From NCBI GenBank assembly GCA_016783885.1, contig JADHVR010000005.1:1-64000 (forward strand): a stretch of DNA of 64,000 bases, read 5' to 3'. The position numbers and the translations under genes were made by a program. This DNA is from Bacteroidales bacterium (GTDB lineage Bacteria; Bacteroidota; Bacteroidia; Bacteroidales; JAADJA01). Numbering within the stretch: the first letter of the stretch is position 1; each line of letters begins with the position of its first letter. Of the stretch, positions 34,261 through 44,400 are shown piece by piece. The notes under the pieces were generated by a model. The model worked only from the letters and a program-made list of their open reading frames with translations, made no database searches and was not told the DNA's origin.

Positions 34261-35565
34261 TTATTTAACTTTTATTATTTTCTTTGTTACCATTTTATTA
34301 CCTACTCTTAACTGGCAAAAGAAAATGCCATCAGGCAACGTCGAAGCATCAAATATAACTTGATGGCGTCCAGCCCTTTTGTTTCCTGTAAACAATAGTC
34401 CGACCTGTTGCCCCAGGTGATTCCAAATACTCAATTCGATGGAACTGCTTTCAGTTAATTCGAATTGAATTGTTATATTGTTATTAAATGGGTTTGGATA
34501 ATTCTTTAAATTGAATAGATCTTTACTTTCTGAAATTGGGATAATAGTTGTGTTAGAATCCGGGGACATCAGAAGCGAATCGATGAATATTAGAGCTCTT
34601 TGCTTAAATGCAAACGGCATTGAATGTCCTCCGTTATGCGAATAGAACTCATAAGGAAGATTCAATGCATCAAGCGTATCCTTCATAGCCAGATGAGCCG
34701 GGTATAGAAACAAAGCATCGTTACTTCCACACCCAAAATAGATTCCTACACTATCGGAAGATGACAATTGGTGTATCAAATGGGCGATATTGTGGGTATC
34801 AGCTTTTGCTAATACAGTATCAATATAGTTACCATTTTCATCTAAACAAAATTCAACGATCTGTGGATTGATGTAGGTTTGCGGGCTGTTTGTGTCCGGG
34901 GTAAAAGCACCACATATAGCAAATGCTCCTTGTGTGTATATACCTGTACTATAGAAATCATAGAAATATGAAGGTCCCGGTTGATTTTCCTGAAGGATCA
35001 CCTGTCTGGTTTCATCCATATAATAAGGGTCCCTCATATTGATTGGTGCAGTAGCATGAGCAGCCAGCACCCGGAACTTATCTTTGTGAAGTATCCCATA
35101 CCTAAATGAACCGTATCCTCCCATGGACTGTCCCAATAAACTTCTCCAATTTCGATGAGGCATGGCACGAAATGATGATTCCACCCAGGTGACCAAGTCA
35201 TTAACCATATATTCTTCATAATTTCCCCATATAATTGAATTTACATACCAACTGCCATAAAAAGGGTCAGGACTGTTATCGGCACAAACCATGATTAAAG
35301 GATCGATCGTTCCATTATTTATTAGTGTTTGTGTCGTGCTTAACATTTCACTCAAGCTATTCTGGTCATCAGTCCAGCCATGCAAATAATAAATTACCGG
35401 ATAATACCAATCCGGGTTGTCATCGTAACCAGGCGGAAAATATACATCATCCAACATAGTATCATTCAATGCCTCACTGTAAAAGGAAGTGTCGATTTTG
35501 TTGTACTGTGCAAACAGAAGGTTTGCTGTTATTAAAATTGCTGTAATTAGGGTAAGTTTTTTCAT
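34261..35565 (-). CDS. secreted alpha/beta-hydrolase esterase with T9SS sorting domain
   Basis: A 434-residue T9SS cargo. Signal peptide 1-20 (LLFAQ). Residues 25-335 are an esterase-D-like alpha/beta hydrolase, the family of feruloyl and acetyl-xylan esterases: YYPVIYYLHGWTDDQ oxyanion region, LLGQSMGGYGSFRYG with nucleophile Ser147 in GxSxG, and FYSHNGGHSMPF with the catalytic His. Residues 355-434 are the type A sorting domain (LKNYPNPFNNNITIQFELTE ... GIFFCQLRVGN ... KKIIKVK). It probably removes acyl groups from polysaccharides or surface glycans. It lies in a series of four same-strand cargo genes. Confidence 0.9.
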   Translation of the reverse strand: MKKLTLITAILITANLLFAQYNKIDTSFYSEALNDTMLDDVYFPPGYDDNPDWYYPVIYYLHGWTDDQNSLSEMLSTTQTLINNGTIDPLIMVCADNSPDPFYGSWYVNSIIWGNYEEYMVNDLVTWVESSFRAMPHRNWRSLLGQSMGGYGSFRYGILHKDKFRVLAAHATAPINMRDPYYMDETRQVILQENQPGPSYFYDFYSTGIYTQGAFAICGAFTPDTNSPQTYINPQIVEFCLDENGNYIDTVLAKADTHNIAHLIHQLSSSDSVGIYFGCGSNDALFLYPAHLAMKDTLDALNLPYEFYSHNGGHSMPFAFKQRALIFIDSLLMSPDSNTTIIPISESKDLFNLKNYPNPFNNNITIQFELTESSSIELSIWNHLGQQVGLLFTGNKRAGRHQVIFDASTLPDGIFFCQLRVGNKMVTKKIIKVK

Positions 35566-35597
35566 GATATTCTTGTTTTTGTGTTTCCCGTCAGAGT

Positions 35598-38500
35598 TTA
35601 TTTGGTTTTAATTATTTTCTTCGTTATCGTTTCATTCCCGACCTTAATCCTACAGAAATAAATGCCTGCCCGAAACTTACTCATATTTAATACAAAATCC
35701 TTTTGCCCGGGCTGGACATTGCAATATCTCCATGTTTTTAAACAAATGCCGGTTGTGTTGTAAATACAAATCTCTACTGAACTTTTTGATTGTAGATTCA
35801 TACTTAAAACTGCCTTGTCATTGACCGGATTGGGGGAAATTGACAGTTCAGGTTCAACAGATTCATTATTCACCGATGTTATGGAATCACAGGCATCCTC
35901 AACTTCCTGCTGGTTGTTGCAGCCGGGAGCGTTGTTTTCGATCATAACATTTGCATTCGGGCTTGCCAAATAACTGCAAATGCTTTCTGCAGTACAGTCA
36001 GATAATGAAGGGTTAAGAGTCAACATTAAACTATTAATAGAACCAGGATCTATATTGCTTAAATCTGCTATATTGGCAAGTGATCCATTTGCCTTGATCT
36101 CAATCGCTCCGTCAATTTCAGATAAATTGTCAATACCTGTCAGACTCGTCAGTTCGGGATTAAATTTTATATAAAGGCCTCCTTCAATCGAATACAGGTT
36201 GCTTAATCCGGATAAATCGGAAAGGTTTGGATTGCCCCCACCAGGAGAAAATGTCCCTATAGTTAAACCATTATTAATAAAAGTCAAATTTTCAAGGCCA
36301 GTTAAGTTAGACAGTAGATCATTCTTATCAATAAAAAGACCTCCCCCGATTAAATCAAGATTATCCAATCCAGTTAAATCCAACAGGGCATCATTATTAT
36401 AGATATCAAGTGCTCCAGATAAGTATATCAGATTATTTAACCCTATCAAACTCACCAGGAAAGGATTTCCGGAGATATCCAGGTCCCCGCCAAGAAAGGT
36501 TAAAACATCTAAGCCGTTCAAATTGGAAATATCATCTCCGCTGATCTTTATATCCCCATCAATTTCACTACAAAGCGGGTAGTTATATTGAAAACCATCA
36601 ATCTCTGCCTGCGTATTAAATATAATACCCTCAACCAGGCAATGATATTCACATGCATCCTCTATTTCTTCCAGACTATTGCAACCTGCTGCGTTATTAT
36701 ATATTTGAACAGTAGCACCCGGGCTGGCTATATATTCACAAACTTTCTGCACATCACATTTTGACAAAGAAGCATTTTCAAATATACTTAACTCATTTAT
36801 TGAACCCGGTTCAATATTTTCTAAACCCCATAGATTTATAATGGATGCATTACTTTCAATATGAATACTTCCGCCAATGGAAGTAATATTGATTAATCCT
36901 GAGAAACCATTCAGGGCATCATTACCTGCAATCCAAAGGTTTCCACCCAGGCTATTAATACTATTCAGTCCTGATAAACTGGTCAGCGTATTGTTTCCGG
37001 TAATTTCAAGGTTACCATCAATAGATATTAAAACATTCAAACCATTTAGATTTGAAATATCCTCTCCGCTTATCGTAACATTCCCTTTAATCCTGACACA
37101 ATCCAGAAAATTAGACTGGAAGCTATCAATTTCAATCTGGGAATTAAATTCAATACCTTCTGGCAGACAGGAAAAAAAACAAGCTTCTTCAACCTCTTCA
37201 GGACTGTTGCAGCCGGTGGCATTGTCATGGATTTCAATGGTTCCACCTGGAGCAGTAAGGTAATCGCAAATGCTTTGGACTTCACACGTGGATAAGGTAT
37301 CGTTATTTACAATATTAAGATTTCCTCCGATGGATGTTAAATTAGCAAGTCCGATTAAGTTGCTCAGCAATGGATTACCTCCCCCGCCTCCCATATCAAC
37401 TACCCCAATTATTAAATCTTTTTCAATAGAATTAAGGCTTTCCATCCCTGTTAAACTGGTCAGGTCATTATTCGCATAAATCAATAGGTCTCTCCCGATG
37501 GAAGTCACATTGTCCAGCCCTGTTAAACTGGTCAGGTCATTATTCGCATAAATCTTTAGGTCTCTCCCGATGGAAGTCACATTGTCCAGCCCTGTTAAAC
37601 TGGTCAGGTCATTATTCGCATAAATCAATAGGTCTCTCCCGATGGAAGTCACATTGTTTAGTCCTGCTAAATTGTTCAGGCCATTATTCTCATAAATTAA
37701 AAGGTCTTCACCGATGGAAGTCACTGCGCTCAAACCAAGTAAATTTGTTAATCCGCTTCCTTTGATTTCAACTATCCCCTCTAAGTTTGTGCAGTTTGGG
37801 TAATTTACCTGAAAACTGTCAATATCTATTTGTTTAGTAAAATAGTAATTACCAAATGGCAGGCAAGATAGAACAATCCCACAGTTAGATGCAATTTCAG
37901 GTGGGCTATTGCATCCAGTTGCGTTATTGTAAATTGTAACAGGGCCGCCTGGGTTAGCTAAGTAACCACAAACACTTTCTATTTCACAAAAAGATAAGTT
38001 GGAATTATTATAGATTTCTAAAAAGTCAATTGATTCAAAATTAATGTTATCCAGTCCGGATAAGCTAGTAAGAGAATAGTTCCCATGAATAGTAATGCCT
38101 CCCTCGATAGAAGTTAAATTTTCAAGTTCAGCCAAACTGGAAAGTGATGTGGTAAAAATTTCAAGGTCTCCACCTATGAAGGTAAGGTTATCTAAGCCTA
38201 TAAGACTGTTTAGGAAAAAACCACTTATTATCGCAACTCCTCCAGAAACAGACGTCAAATTATCCAGTCCGGTTAGGCTGTTCAAATAATCGTTGTTATA
38301 AATATAAAGGCCTCCACCAAGAGACGAAATATTCTCAAGACCTGATAAATTAGTTAAAGCATCATTGCTATAAATAGTTATATTTCCTCCGATTAAAGTA
38401 AGATTTTCCAGCGCTGTCAGGCTAGCCAAAGCACTGTTATGGAAAAGAGAAAGCGAACCTCCGATAGATGTGAGGTTCTCAAGCCCTGAAAGGCTTACAA

Positions 38501-38900
38501 GGTTTTGGTTTAAAAAGAAATGGAGATGTGATCCAATAGATGTGAGACTTTCCAACCCAACCAGGTTAGTCAAAGAATTGCTACCTTGAATATCTAGGGT
38601 TCCCCCAATAGATGTGAGACTTTCCAACCCAACCAGGTTAGTCAAAGAATTGCTACTATGAATATATAGGGTTCCCCCAATAGCTGTTAATACGTTTAGA
38701 CCATTTAAATTAGCTATACTATTCCCATAAACTTCAACATCGCCTTCTATTTCAGTGCAATTGGGATAATTAATTTGAAAGCTGTCAATTTCTGCCTGGG
38801 TTTCAAATGTAATTCCATCGGGCAGGCAGGATTCATCAATTTGAGCAAACAGTAAAATCTGGCTCAAAATTAAAATGATTGTAAATGTTAGTTTTTTCAT
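35598..38900 (-). CDS. giant L-domain/LRR-like repeat protein with T9SS sorting domain
   Basis: An 1100-residue surface protein. Signal peptide 1-19. The rest is four modules, each opening with a CLPxGIxFxTQAEIDSFQxNYPNC-type cap, continuing with about 24-residue solenoid repeats (LTGLDNLTSIGGDLEIxxN type, receptor-L-domain-like) and closing with LSxCxVxSICxYLAxPG and a C-N-A-x-G-C-N pair of Cys. The end is a type A T9SS domain (LSISPNPVNDKAVLSMNL ... KKIIKTK). Within the second module the DNA repeat units are almost identical, showing recent expansion. Such proteins probably bind glycans or other cells. Modules in the same protein differ in repeat number. Confidence 0.88.
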   Translation of the reverse strand: MKKLTFTIILILSQILLFAQIDESCLPDGITFETQAEIDSFQINYPNCTEIEGDVEVYGNSIANLNGLNVLTAIGGTLYIHSSNSLTNLVGLESLTSIGGTLDIQGSNSLTNLVGLESLTSIGSHLHFFLNQNLVSLSGLENLTSIGGSLSLFHNSALASLTALENLTLIGGNITIYSNDALTNLSGLENISSLGGGLYIYNNDYLNSLTGLDNLTSVSGGVAIISGFFLNSLIGLDNLTFIGGDLEIFTTSLSSLAELENLTSIEGGITIHGNYSLTSLSGLDNINFESIDFLEIYNNSNLSFCEIESVCGYLANPGGPVTIYNNATGCNSPPEIASNCGIVLSCLPFGNYYFTKQIDIDSFQVNYPNCTNLEGIVEIKGSGLTNLLGLSAVTSIGEDLLIYENNGLNNLAGLNNVTSIGRDLLIYANNDLTSLTGLDNVTSIGRDLKIYANNDLTSLTGLDNVTSIGRDLLIYANNDLTSLTGMESLNSIEKDLIIGVVDMGGGGGNPLLSNLIGLANLTSIGGNLNIVNNDTLSTCEVQSICDYLTAPGGTIEIHDNATGCNSPEEVEEACFFSCLPEGIEFNSQIEIDSFQSNFLDCVRIKGNVTISGEDISNLNGLNVLISIDGNLEITGNNTLTSLSGLNSINSLGGNLWIAGNDALNGFSGLINITSIGGSIHIESNASIINLWGLENIEPGSINELSIFENASLSKCDVQKVCEYIASPGATVQIYNNAAGCNSLEEIEDACEYHCLVEGIIFNTQAEIDGFQYNYPLCSEIDGDIKISGDDISNLNGLDVLTFLGGDLDISGNPFLVSLIGLNNLIYLSGALDIYNNDALLDLTGLDNLDLIGGGLFIDKNDLLSNLTGLENLTFINNGLTIGTFSPGGGNPNLSDLSGLSNLYSIEGGLYIKFNPELTSLTGIDNLSEIDGAIEIKANGSLANIADLSNIDPGSINSLMLTLNPSLSDCTAESICSYLASPNANVMIENNAPGCNNQQEVEDACDSITSVNNESVEPELSISPNPVNDKAVLSMNLQSKSSVEICIYNTTGICLKTWRYCNVQPGQKDFVLNMSKFRAGIYFCRIKVGNETITKKIIKTK
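37446..37661. repeat. 72-bp tandem repeats inside the L-domain gene
   Basis: Three units with starts at 37446, 37518 and 37590 are almost identical; a diverged fourth follows. Each codes exactly one 24-residue repeat (DLTSLTGLDNVTSIGRDLLI and four more residues), so copy-number change keeps the frame. Confidence 0.9.
38533..38676. repeat. second 72-bp tandem duplication inside the L-domain gene
   Basis: Two near-identical 72-bp units (starting 38533 and 38605) encode GLESLTSIGGTLDIQGSNSL-type repeats in the first module. This is independent of the array at 37446. Confidence 0.85.
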
Positions 38901-38931
38901 GATGTTTTGTTTTTAATTTCCCGTCATTGCG

Positions 38932-39071
38932 AACTGAAGGGCTTGACTTTTGTGAGGGCGTGAAGCCTGTCTGCCGACAGGCAGGCAATCTGTTTTAATT
39001 ATGGGGCTACCTTCAGAATAACAGATTGCTTCGCTCTTACGCATAAACCCAAGCTATGGCTCGCAATGACG
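38932..39071. repeat. REP-like element, family C, copy 2
   Basis: CGTCATTGCGA (38932-38942) and TCGCAATGACG (39061-39071) are a perfect 11-bp inverted pair. The interior contains GCAATCTGTT/AACAGATTGC and a CCTGTCTGCCGACAGGCAGG hairpin. It shares most of its sequence with 30140-30316, but the GC hairpin block is different. Confidence 0.75.
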
Positions 39072-39079
39072 TTCATAAT

Positions 39080-41206
39080 TTATTTAACTTTAATTACTTT
39101 CTTTGTTACCATTTCGTTTCCAGTTTGCAGCCGGCAGAAATAAATGCCTTCAGGCAAATGACCTAAATTGCTATGAATGGAATGATGGCCGGGTGTTAAG
39201 GTTTTTTTTATCAAATATTCCAGTTTCTGTCCTACAACATCGAAAATCTGGATGGTAACATTTTCCCCGGATTGCAGATTAAACCTGATTTGAACATCAG
39301 AAGTAACCGGGTTGGGAATAATTTGAAAATTGAAATCCCTGGTATTCTTCGATAATCCTGTATTTATATCATACCAGGCTTCCCATCCCTCTCCCTGGAC
39401 GCTGTTATTCGACAAAAAGGCTAGAAACATTTTTCCACTCGGAGATGTAACCGGACCGGGCGGTTCTTCATAATACCCACTTATCTCAGCAATCAGTTCC
39501 TGCGAAACACCATCAATAATTTTTAATACATCATTTTCCGCTTCGGTATCAAAATAATTGAAATGTAAAGTAAGTGGATCGGTAATTCCCGGATCTATGA
39601 TCCATGTGCAGGTAGTCGAGTTGTAGTAATAAAAAGAACCACTTCCATCATTAATGGTTGCAGCCGGTTCTGTTAATTGAGTCATTCCACTGCACCAATC
39701 GGGTCGTTCACAATTGTAGTTGAGGTAAAATCCCGGAGCTGTGTTTGCGTCATCGGTAATAAACTCAATAAAAACTTTATTACCTGTGGATTCAATGTCA
39801 CCCGGAATAGTACTTCCGCTTAGTTCAACCAAAAGGGGAGCAGTATTATCTTCGCCATCGTATATATAAAGCCTGTCGCCATCATTGAACAGATCAAATC
39901 GCTTCACCATAATTACGATGTTAGTTACAGAATCATATTCAGTTTGGGGATCAATGAGCCACGAAGCCTGGGTGTTGTTCAGGTAATTATGAATTGGCCC
40001 GCTGCCATCGGTAATCGAACCTTCAAAACTCAAACAAGTATCCATTCCCGAACAGTACTGCGGATAAGTGAACTGCAAAGAATCCGGACAAATGTTCGGA
40101 ACCATGTCCTGGTCATAATTATATCCCTGGATATTGTCGATGGTATAATAGCCATTGCTTTGGCCACCCCATCCCAGGTTAAAATGGAAATGATCTTCAT
40201 CCTGATAGCCATCGCACACAAAGGCATGGCCCGAACCCGATGATGGATTCCCTCCATAATAGACAGGGAATTTACTATCAAGCGAAGTTGTTAACAGTTC
40301 CTTCCATTGTTCAACGGGCATATTATCCCTGTAATACCAATCGTACGGCTGTAATTTAAGATAATATGCAATTGAATCATCGGTTGAAGGAAATGAGCCT
40401 CCACCGCTAAAATTCATATGAATACCAACGGCAATATGATATGAGTATTCAGCAATGGCCAGATTTACAGTTTGCGGCTCATCTACCATTTCACTATACC
40501 TGTACCATGTATTTTCGAAGTCAGCTGATTGTACTCCTGTTGCAGGATAGACTGTGGAAATATAGGAAGTATAACCCTGACCATGATCCGGCCATCTCCA
40601 ATAATACGTAATTTGAGCTATGGCAGTAGCTACGCATCCAACCCAGGTATGACCACCCGAACCTCCCGTGGGTGTTTCGGGGCAATAGTAATTATAAGGC
40701 CAACCCTGGTCCCATTCAGTGGTAAGCAGTGGCTCAACAGCTTTGCTGCTCTTCACTGGTTTGTTTAATTCAAAACCATCATTTAAATAATAAGCCCACT
40801 GGTCAGCTGTTTTAATTTCAGGTGTTAGCTTTTTTTGTCTTACATAACGAACCTGTTCTTCAAATTGGCCGAACCACCATTTAACATTAGGTGGTTGGTT
40901 ATCTGCAACAAAATTGTGTTTAAAGGAATAGCCCAAAACCGGGCTTAAGCAATCATCGGCAGGAACAATTACAAATCCGCCTTTATTCACATGGAAAACA
41001 TAATAAAAGTTTTGGATTCCATCGGATTCCACATGGGTAGAATGAATGGCTAACTGATCATACAAAACCGGCCCTTCGAACAGGTTGTATTTCTCAAAGT
41101 AGAAATTCAAGGCGACTTTTTTGGCTTGTTGAATAGTTACATTTTCAGCAAAGAGATTAAAACTGAAAACGATTGAAATGACGAAAAGAAAAATTTTTGA
41201 TTTCAT
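39080..41206 (-). CDS. secreted C10-family (streptopain-like) cysteine peptidase with CUB-like domains and T9SS sorting domain
   Basis: A 708-residue cysteine peptidase related to streptopain (SpeB) and PrtT. Signal peptide 1-20. Pro-domain about 25-155 with a Spi-like inhibitory region (VFHVNKGGFVIVPADDCLSPVLGYS). The catalytic domain has WVGCVATAIAQITYYW with Cys191 and GSGHAFVCDGYQDEDHFHFNLGWGG with His327. Two CUB-like beta domains follow (about 380-500 and 505-620). The end is a type A T9SS domain (FQIIPNPVTSDVQIRFNL ... KKVIKVK). It probably degrades extracellular protein. Last of a series of four cargo genes; the 5' region 41207-41469 separates it from a divergent membrane protein gene. 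Confidence 0.92.
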   Translation of the reverse strand: MKSKIFLFVISIVFSFNLFAENVTIQQAKKVALNFYFEKYNLFEGPVLYDQLAIHSTHVESDGIQNFYYVFHVNKGGFVIVPADDCLSPVLGYSFKHNFVADNQPPNVKWWFGQFEEQVRYVRQKKLTPEIKTADQWAYYLNDGFELNKPVKSSKAVEPLLTTEWDQGWPYNYYCPETPTGGSGGHTWVGCVATAIAQITYYWRWPDHGQGYTSYISTVYPATGVQSADFENTWYRYSEMVDEPQTVNLAIAEYSYHIAVGIHMNFSGGGSFPSTDDSIAYYLKLQPYDWYYRDNMPVEQWKELLTTSLDSKFPVYYGGNPSSGSGHAFVCDGYQDEDHFHFNLGWGGQSNGYYTIDNIQGYNYDQDMVPNICPDSLQFTYPQYCSGMDTCLSFEGSITDGSGPIHNYLNNTQASWLIDPQTEYDSVTNIVIMVKRFDLFNDGDRLYIYDGEDNTAPLLVELSGSTIPGDIESTGNKVFIEFITDDANTAPGFYLNYNCERPDWCSGMTQLTEPAATINDGSGSFYYYNSTTCTWIIDPGITDPLTLHFNYFDTEAENDVLKIIDGVSQELIAEISGYYEEPPGPVTSPSGKMFLAFLSNNSVQGEGWEAWYDINTGLSKNTRDFNFQIIPNPVTSDVQIRFNLQSGENVTIQIFDVVGQKLEYLIKKTLTPGHHSIHSNLGHLPEGIYFCRLQTGNEMVTKKVIKVK

Positions 41207-41436
41207 AACCTAATGTTTTTTGATTTATCAATAAATATCTAAAATGTAAAAATAAGAAATCTGAAAGGCGAAAATGAAACAGATTTGTAAACGCCGGGGA
41301 AAAATTTGTGAACGATGAGGTTTATTTGACGAACGTATGTAAATATATTAAAAGTTCGATGTTTGATTTATAATGTAAAAGGGATTATGTTTTTAAAAGA
41401 GACTTACGAATTTTAGTGTTTAATAAAAATATACTA

Positions 41437-41444
41437 TATTTGGG
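41437..41444 (+). promoter_or_regulatory. -7 box near the membrane protein start
   Basis: A TATATTTG-type box immediately precedes two possible starts. Directly after it lies an out-of-frame mini-ORF (ATG at 41447, MKKNTT-stop), then the chosen ATG at 41470. The -33 element is not clear. Confidence 0.35.
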
Positions 41445-41469
41445 ATATGAAAAAAAACACAACCTGATT

Positions 41470-44400
41470 ATGATAACAATAAATAAATCACGAAATCTCT
41501 GGATAATCCTTATCACTATTGCTCTGATAGGAATTTCCTATTTACTTTACCTGAATGTTTATGTCAGTAATAATGAGAACAGAATGATAAAAACCCGGTA
41601 CAGGGTTTTAAGCCAGATAGGAAAAAACATCACTGAGAAAAAAGATGGTTATTATAAAAATGCTAAATATTTTAAGGATTTAGTTCAGAGCGATGTTGAG
41701 GAAAAAATTGATTCACTTATAAAACTCATACAGTCACAAAAAAGATCTAATAAGGATGAGGTCAGTCAGAAAATAAGCAAACAGGATAGTTTGAGGGAAG
41801 TATTTGATATAATAAAAGAAAGATCATCCAGTATAAATAAGAATATAGATATAGATTACGTGATAAAGAAAGACCCGTATTCTATCAGCTTTATCGAAGA
41901 ACAAAGTCTGTTCGAATTACCAATTCACCTGTCATTAAAAACAAGCTTCGATGTATTTATGGAACCATTGCTCCGTGATGATGTTTTTGACGGATTAATC
42001 ATCATCCGTGATTCAAGCGTTGCTTATAATTCGTTAAATACCAATATGCTGCTCAGCCCTGTTGATACTTTATTTATTAAAATCAAAGATTTAAAATCCG
42101 GCTTAATAAAAGAGATAGTGAACATTCCGGGCAGTGAAGGACAAAGCATAAATTATATTTATTCTGCTTCACTTACTGAAATAGAAATCTTAAACACTAA
42201 ATATAAGTTATTCCTTGAACCGGTACACATCAGCCAGGATGAATGGTGGTATTTGGGTGGCTTATTAGAAGAAAAAACCTATAATTCGGAAAAAAGAAGA
42301 TTAAGCCCGGGAATCATTATATTTCTCTCTCTTGTTTTATTAATTATTCTGTTAGGAATGCCTGTCATCAAACTTATTGTTATGGGCAGTAAGGAGCATC
42401 TTCATACTAATAATATAACCTCTTCGGCTCTGTCAGTTGTTTTAGGCTCAGCTTTCGTGCTGCTCTTTATTTTATATTTTTCAATGAACAGAGTTAATTC
42501 ACGGAATAATGACAAGCAATTGAAGCAATTGGCTGATACTATATCAGATAGTTTTATTAAAGAGTTAAAAACAATCTATTCACAACTTGAGACTTACGAT
42601 TCTGATTTTAATATTACATATCAGGATGATACTATTATTAATAAAATATTAACAAAACAAAATAATGATGATAACATAAAGCAATTATATCCGGAAATCT
42701 ATTCATTTTTAGATTATGCTTTCTGGGCTGATAGTGATGGACAACAAAAAATGGAATTAAATCCTTTTAAAAAGAAAGGAAAATTAATTTCAATTGCGAA
42801 AAGAAACTATTTTAAAAACAAGGATAAATGGTTATTACCCGGAGATAAAAGAGATTCACTGTTTATGTTAGAATCAATCAGTTCTTTGTCATCAGGAATA
42901 AATAAAGCAGCCATATCAAAAAGAAGCAATAAAGATACACTTGAAGTAATAGCTATAACAACACGGCTACATTCGGTAATCGACCCGGTATTACCAAAGG
43001 ATTACGGTTTCTGTTTAATTGATGAAACAGGTAAGGTATGGTTTCATTCGGATAAAAACCGTAATATGCATGAAAATTTTATTGATGAAAGCAATAAAAA
43101 TAATTTTTTAAAAGCAGCTATTTACAGCCATATAGCAAAACCCATTAATTTGTATTATTATAACCGGTTGAACAGGGCTTATATCAAACCTTTCGAAAAT
43201 ATTCCATTATTTTTATTAACTTTTTACGACAAAAAGCTCAACCAATCTGCGGGTGCGCAGATTATTACCTTTACATCCCTTCTTATTACCACTTTGTTTT
43301 TTCTCCTCTTTATTCAAATCATTTTATTGTTACTGATTAATCGGAAACAGTCCGGTTCTGACAATATAAACTTAATTATGGACTGGTCGAGGCCAAAGGT
43401 TAAATACAAAGATATTTACATAAAATTAATATTATATAATGCTTCTGTTTTTGTTATGCTTATGGCTTTTATGTATTTTACAAAAGGTTATATAGCTGTC
43501 TTTATGATTTTTATTGCCATCCCTGTTATTTTCGCCAATTCATACTCAGTTATAAATGAGATTTCCTTAAATAAATTATTTTCCGATCGGTTTATTCGGG
43601 CTACGGCAATTTTAGTTTTTTTGCTGAATATTGCTGCATTTATTATCGTGAAAACACAATATGAAAATTTTATTTTACTATTGGTATTTCAGCTTGTGCT
43701 GCTTTTAATGCCGCTTTCTTATAAAATGACTCGAGAGGAATTTTTTGAAAGATATCAGGCTGAAAAATATTTTAAGAAATATATTTTATTCTTGTTTTCT
43801 TTATTATTAATAATATCAATAATACCTACACTCAAATTTTTTGAAGTTGCTTATGACCAGGAAAAAATAATCAGGCTGAAACATCACCAGCTTTATCTTA
43901 CTAAGAAAAAAGAAAACAGAAATCTTGAGTTGAGTAAATATTATGAATCAATTGATGACCCTAAAAATGAAATACAGGAAAAACGTACAAAACTGGGGGT
44001 TTATACAAATTTCTTTCAGTCAGCCCGTTTTTCTGATACAATTGTAATTAAGAATGATGCCAAAAAAAATGGTTATCAAAATTATAACTATTGGGACAGC
44101 TTAGTTTGTTTTATCCGTCCATTTCTCGATCCTTCGGTCATTGAAAATAAATACCTTGTATTTCCGGCTTCTTCCGATACTTCATGGAGTTGGACGAATA
44201 ATAAAAACAAATTACAATTAAAATATACATCGCTAACTGAAAATATTGATAGTTTAAAACCGATAAACAGATTTGTAGTTTCCGATACTTTTGACTCTAA
44301 TTTTTTAATACCTTTTGTTGGTTTACAAAACCGGCAGTTATTACAAGTTGTTTTTAACCTGATATTTTGGATAATAGTTGGAGCTTTATTATTTTTCTTC

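Noticed and set aside
37446-37661. Regularly spaced repeats resembling a CRISPR array
   Set aside because: The unit is a continuous 72-bp coding repeat with no distinct spacers, inside a long open frame, and no cas genes are near.
35980-38289. Several plus-strand open frames opposite the L-domain gene
   Set aside because: They are antisense shadows created by the repetitive coding sequence on the minus strand.
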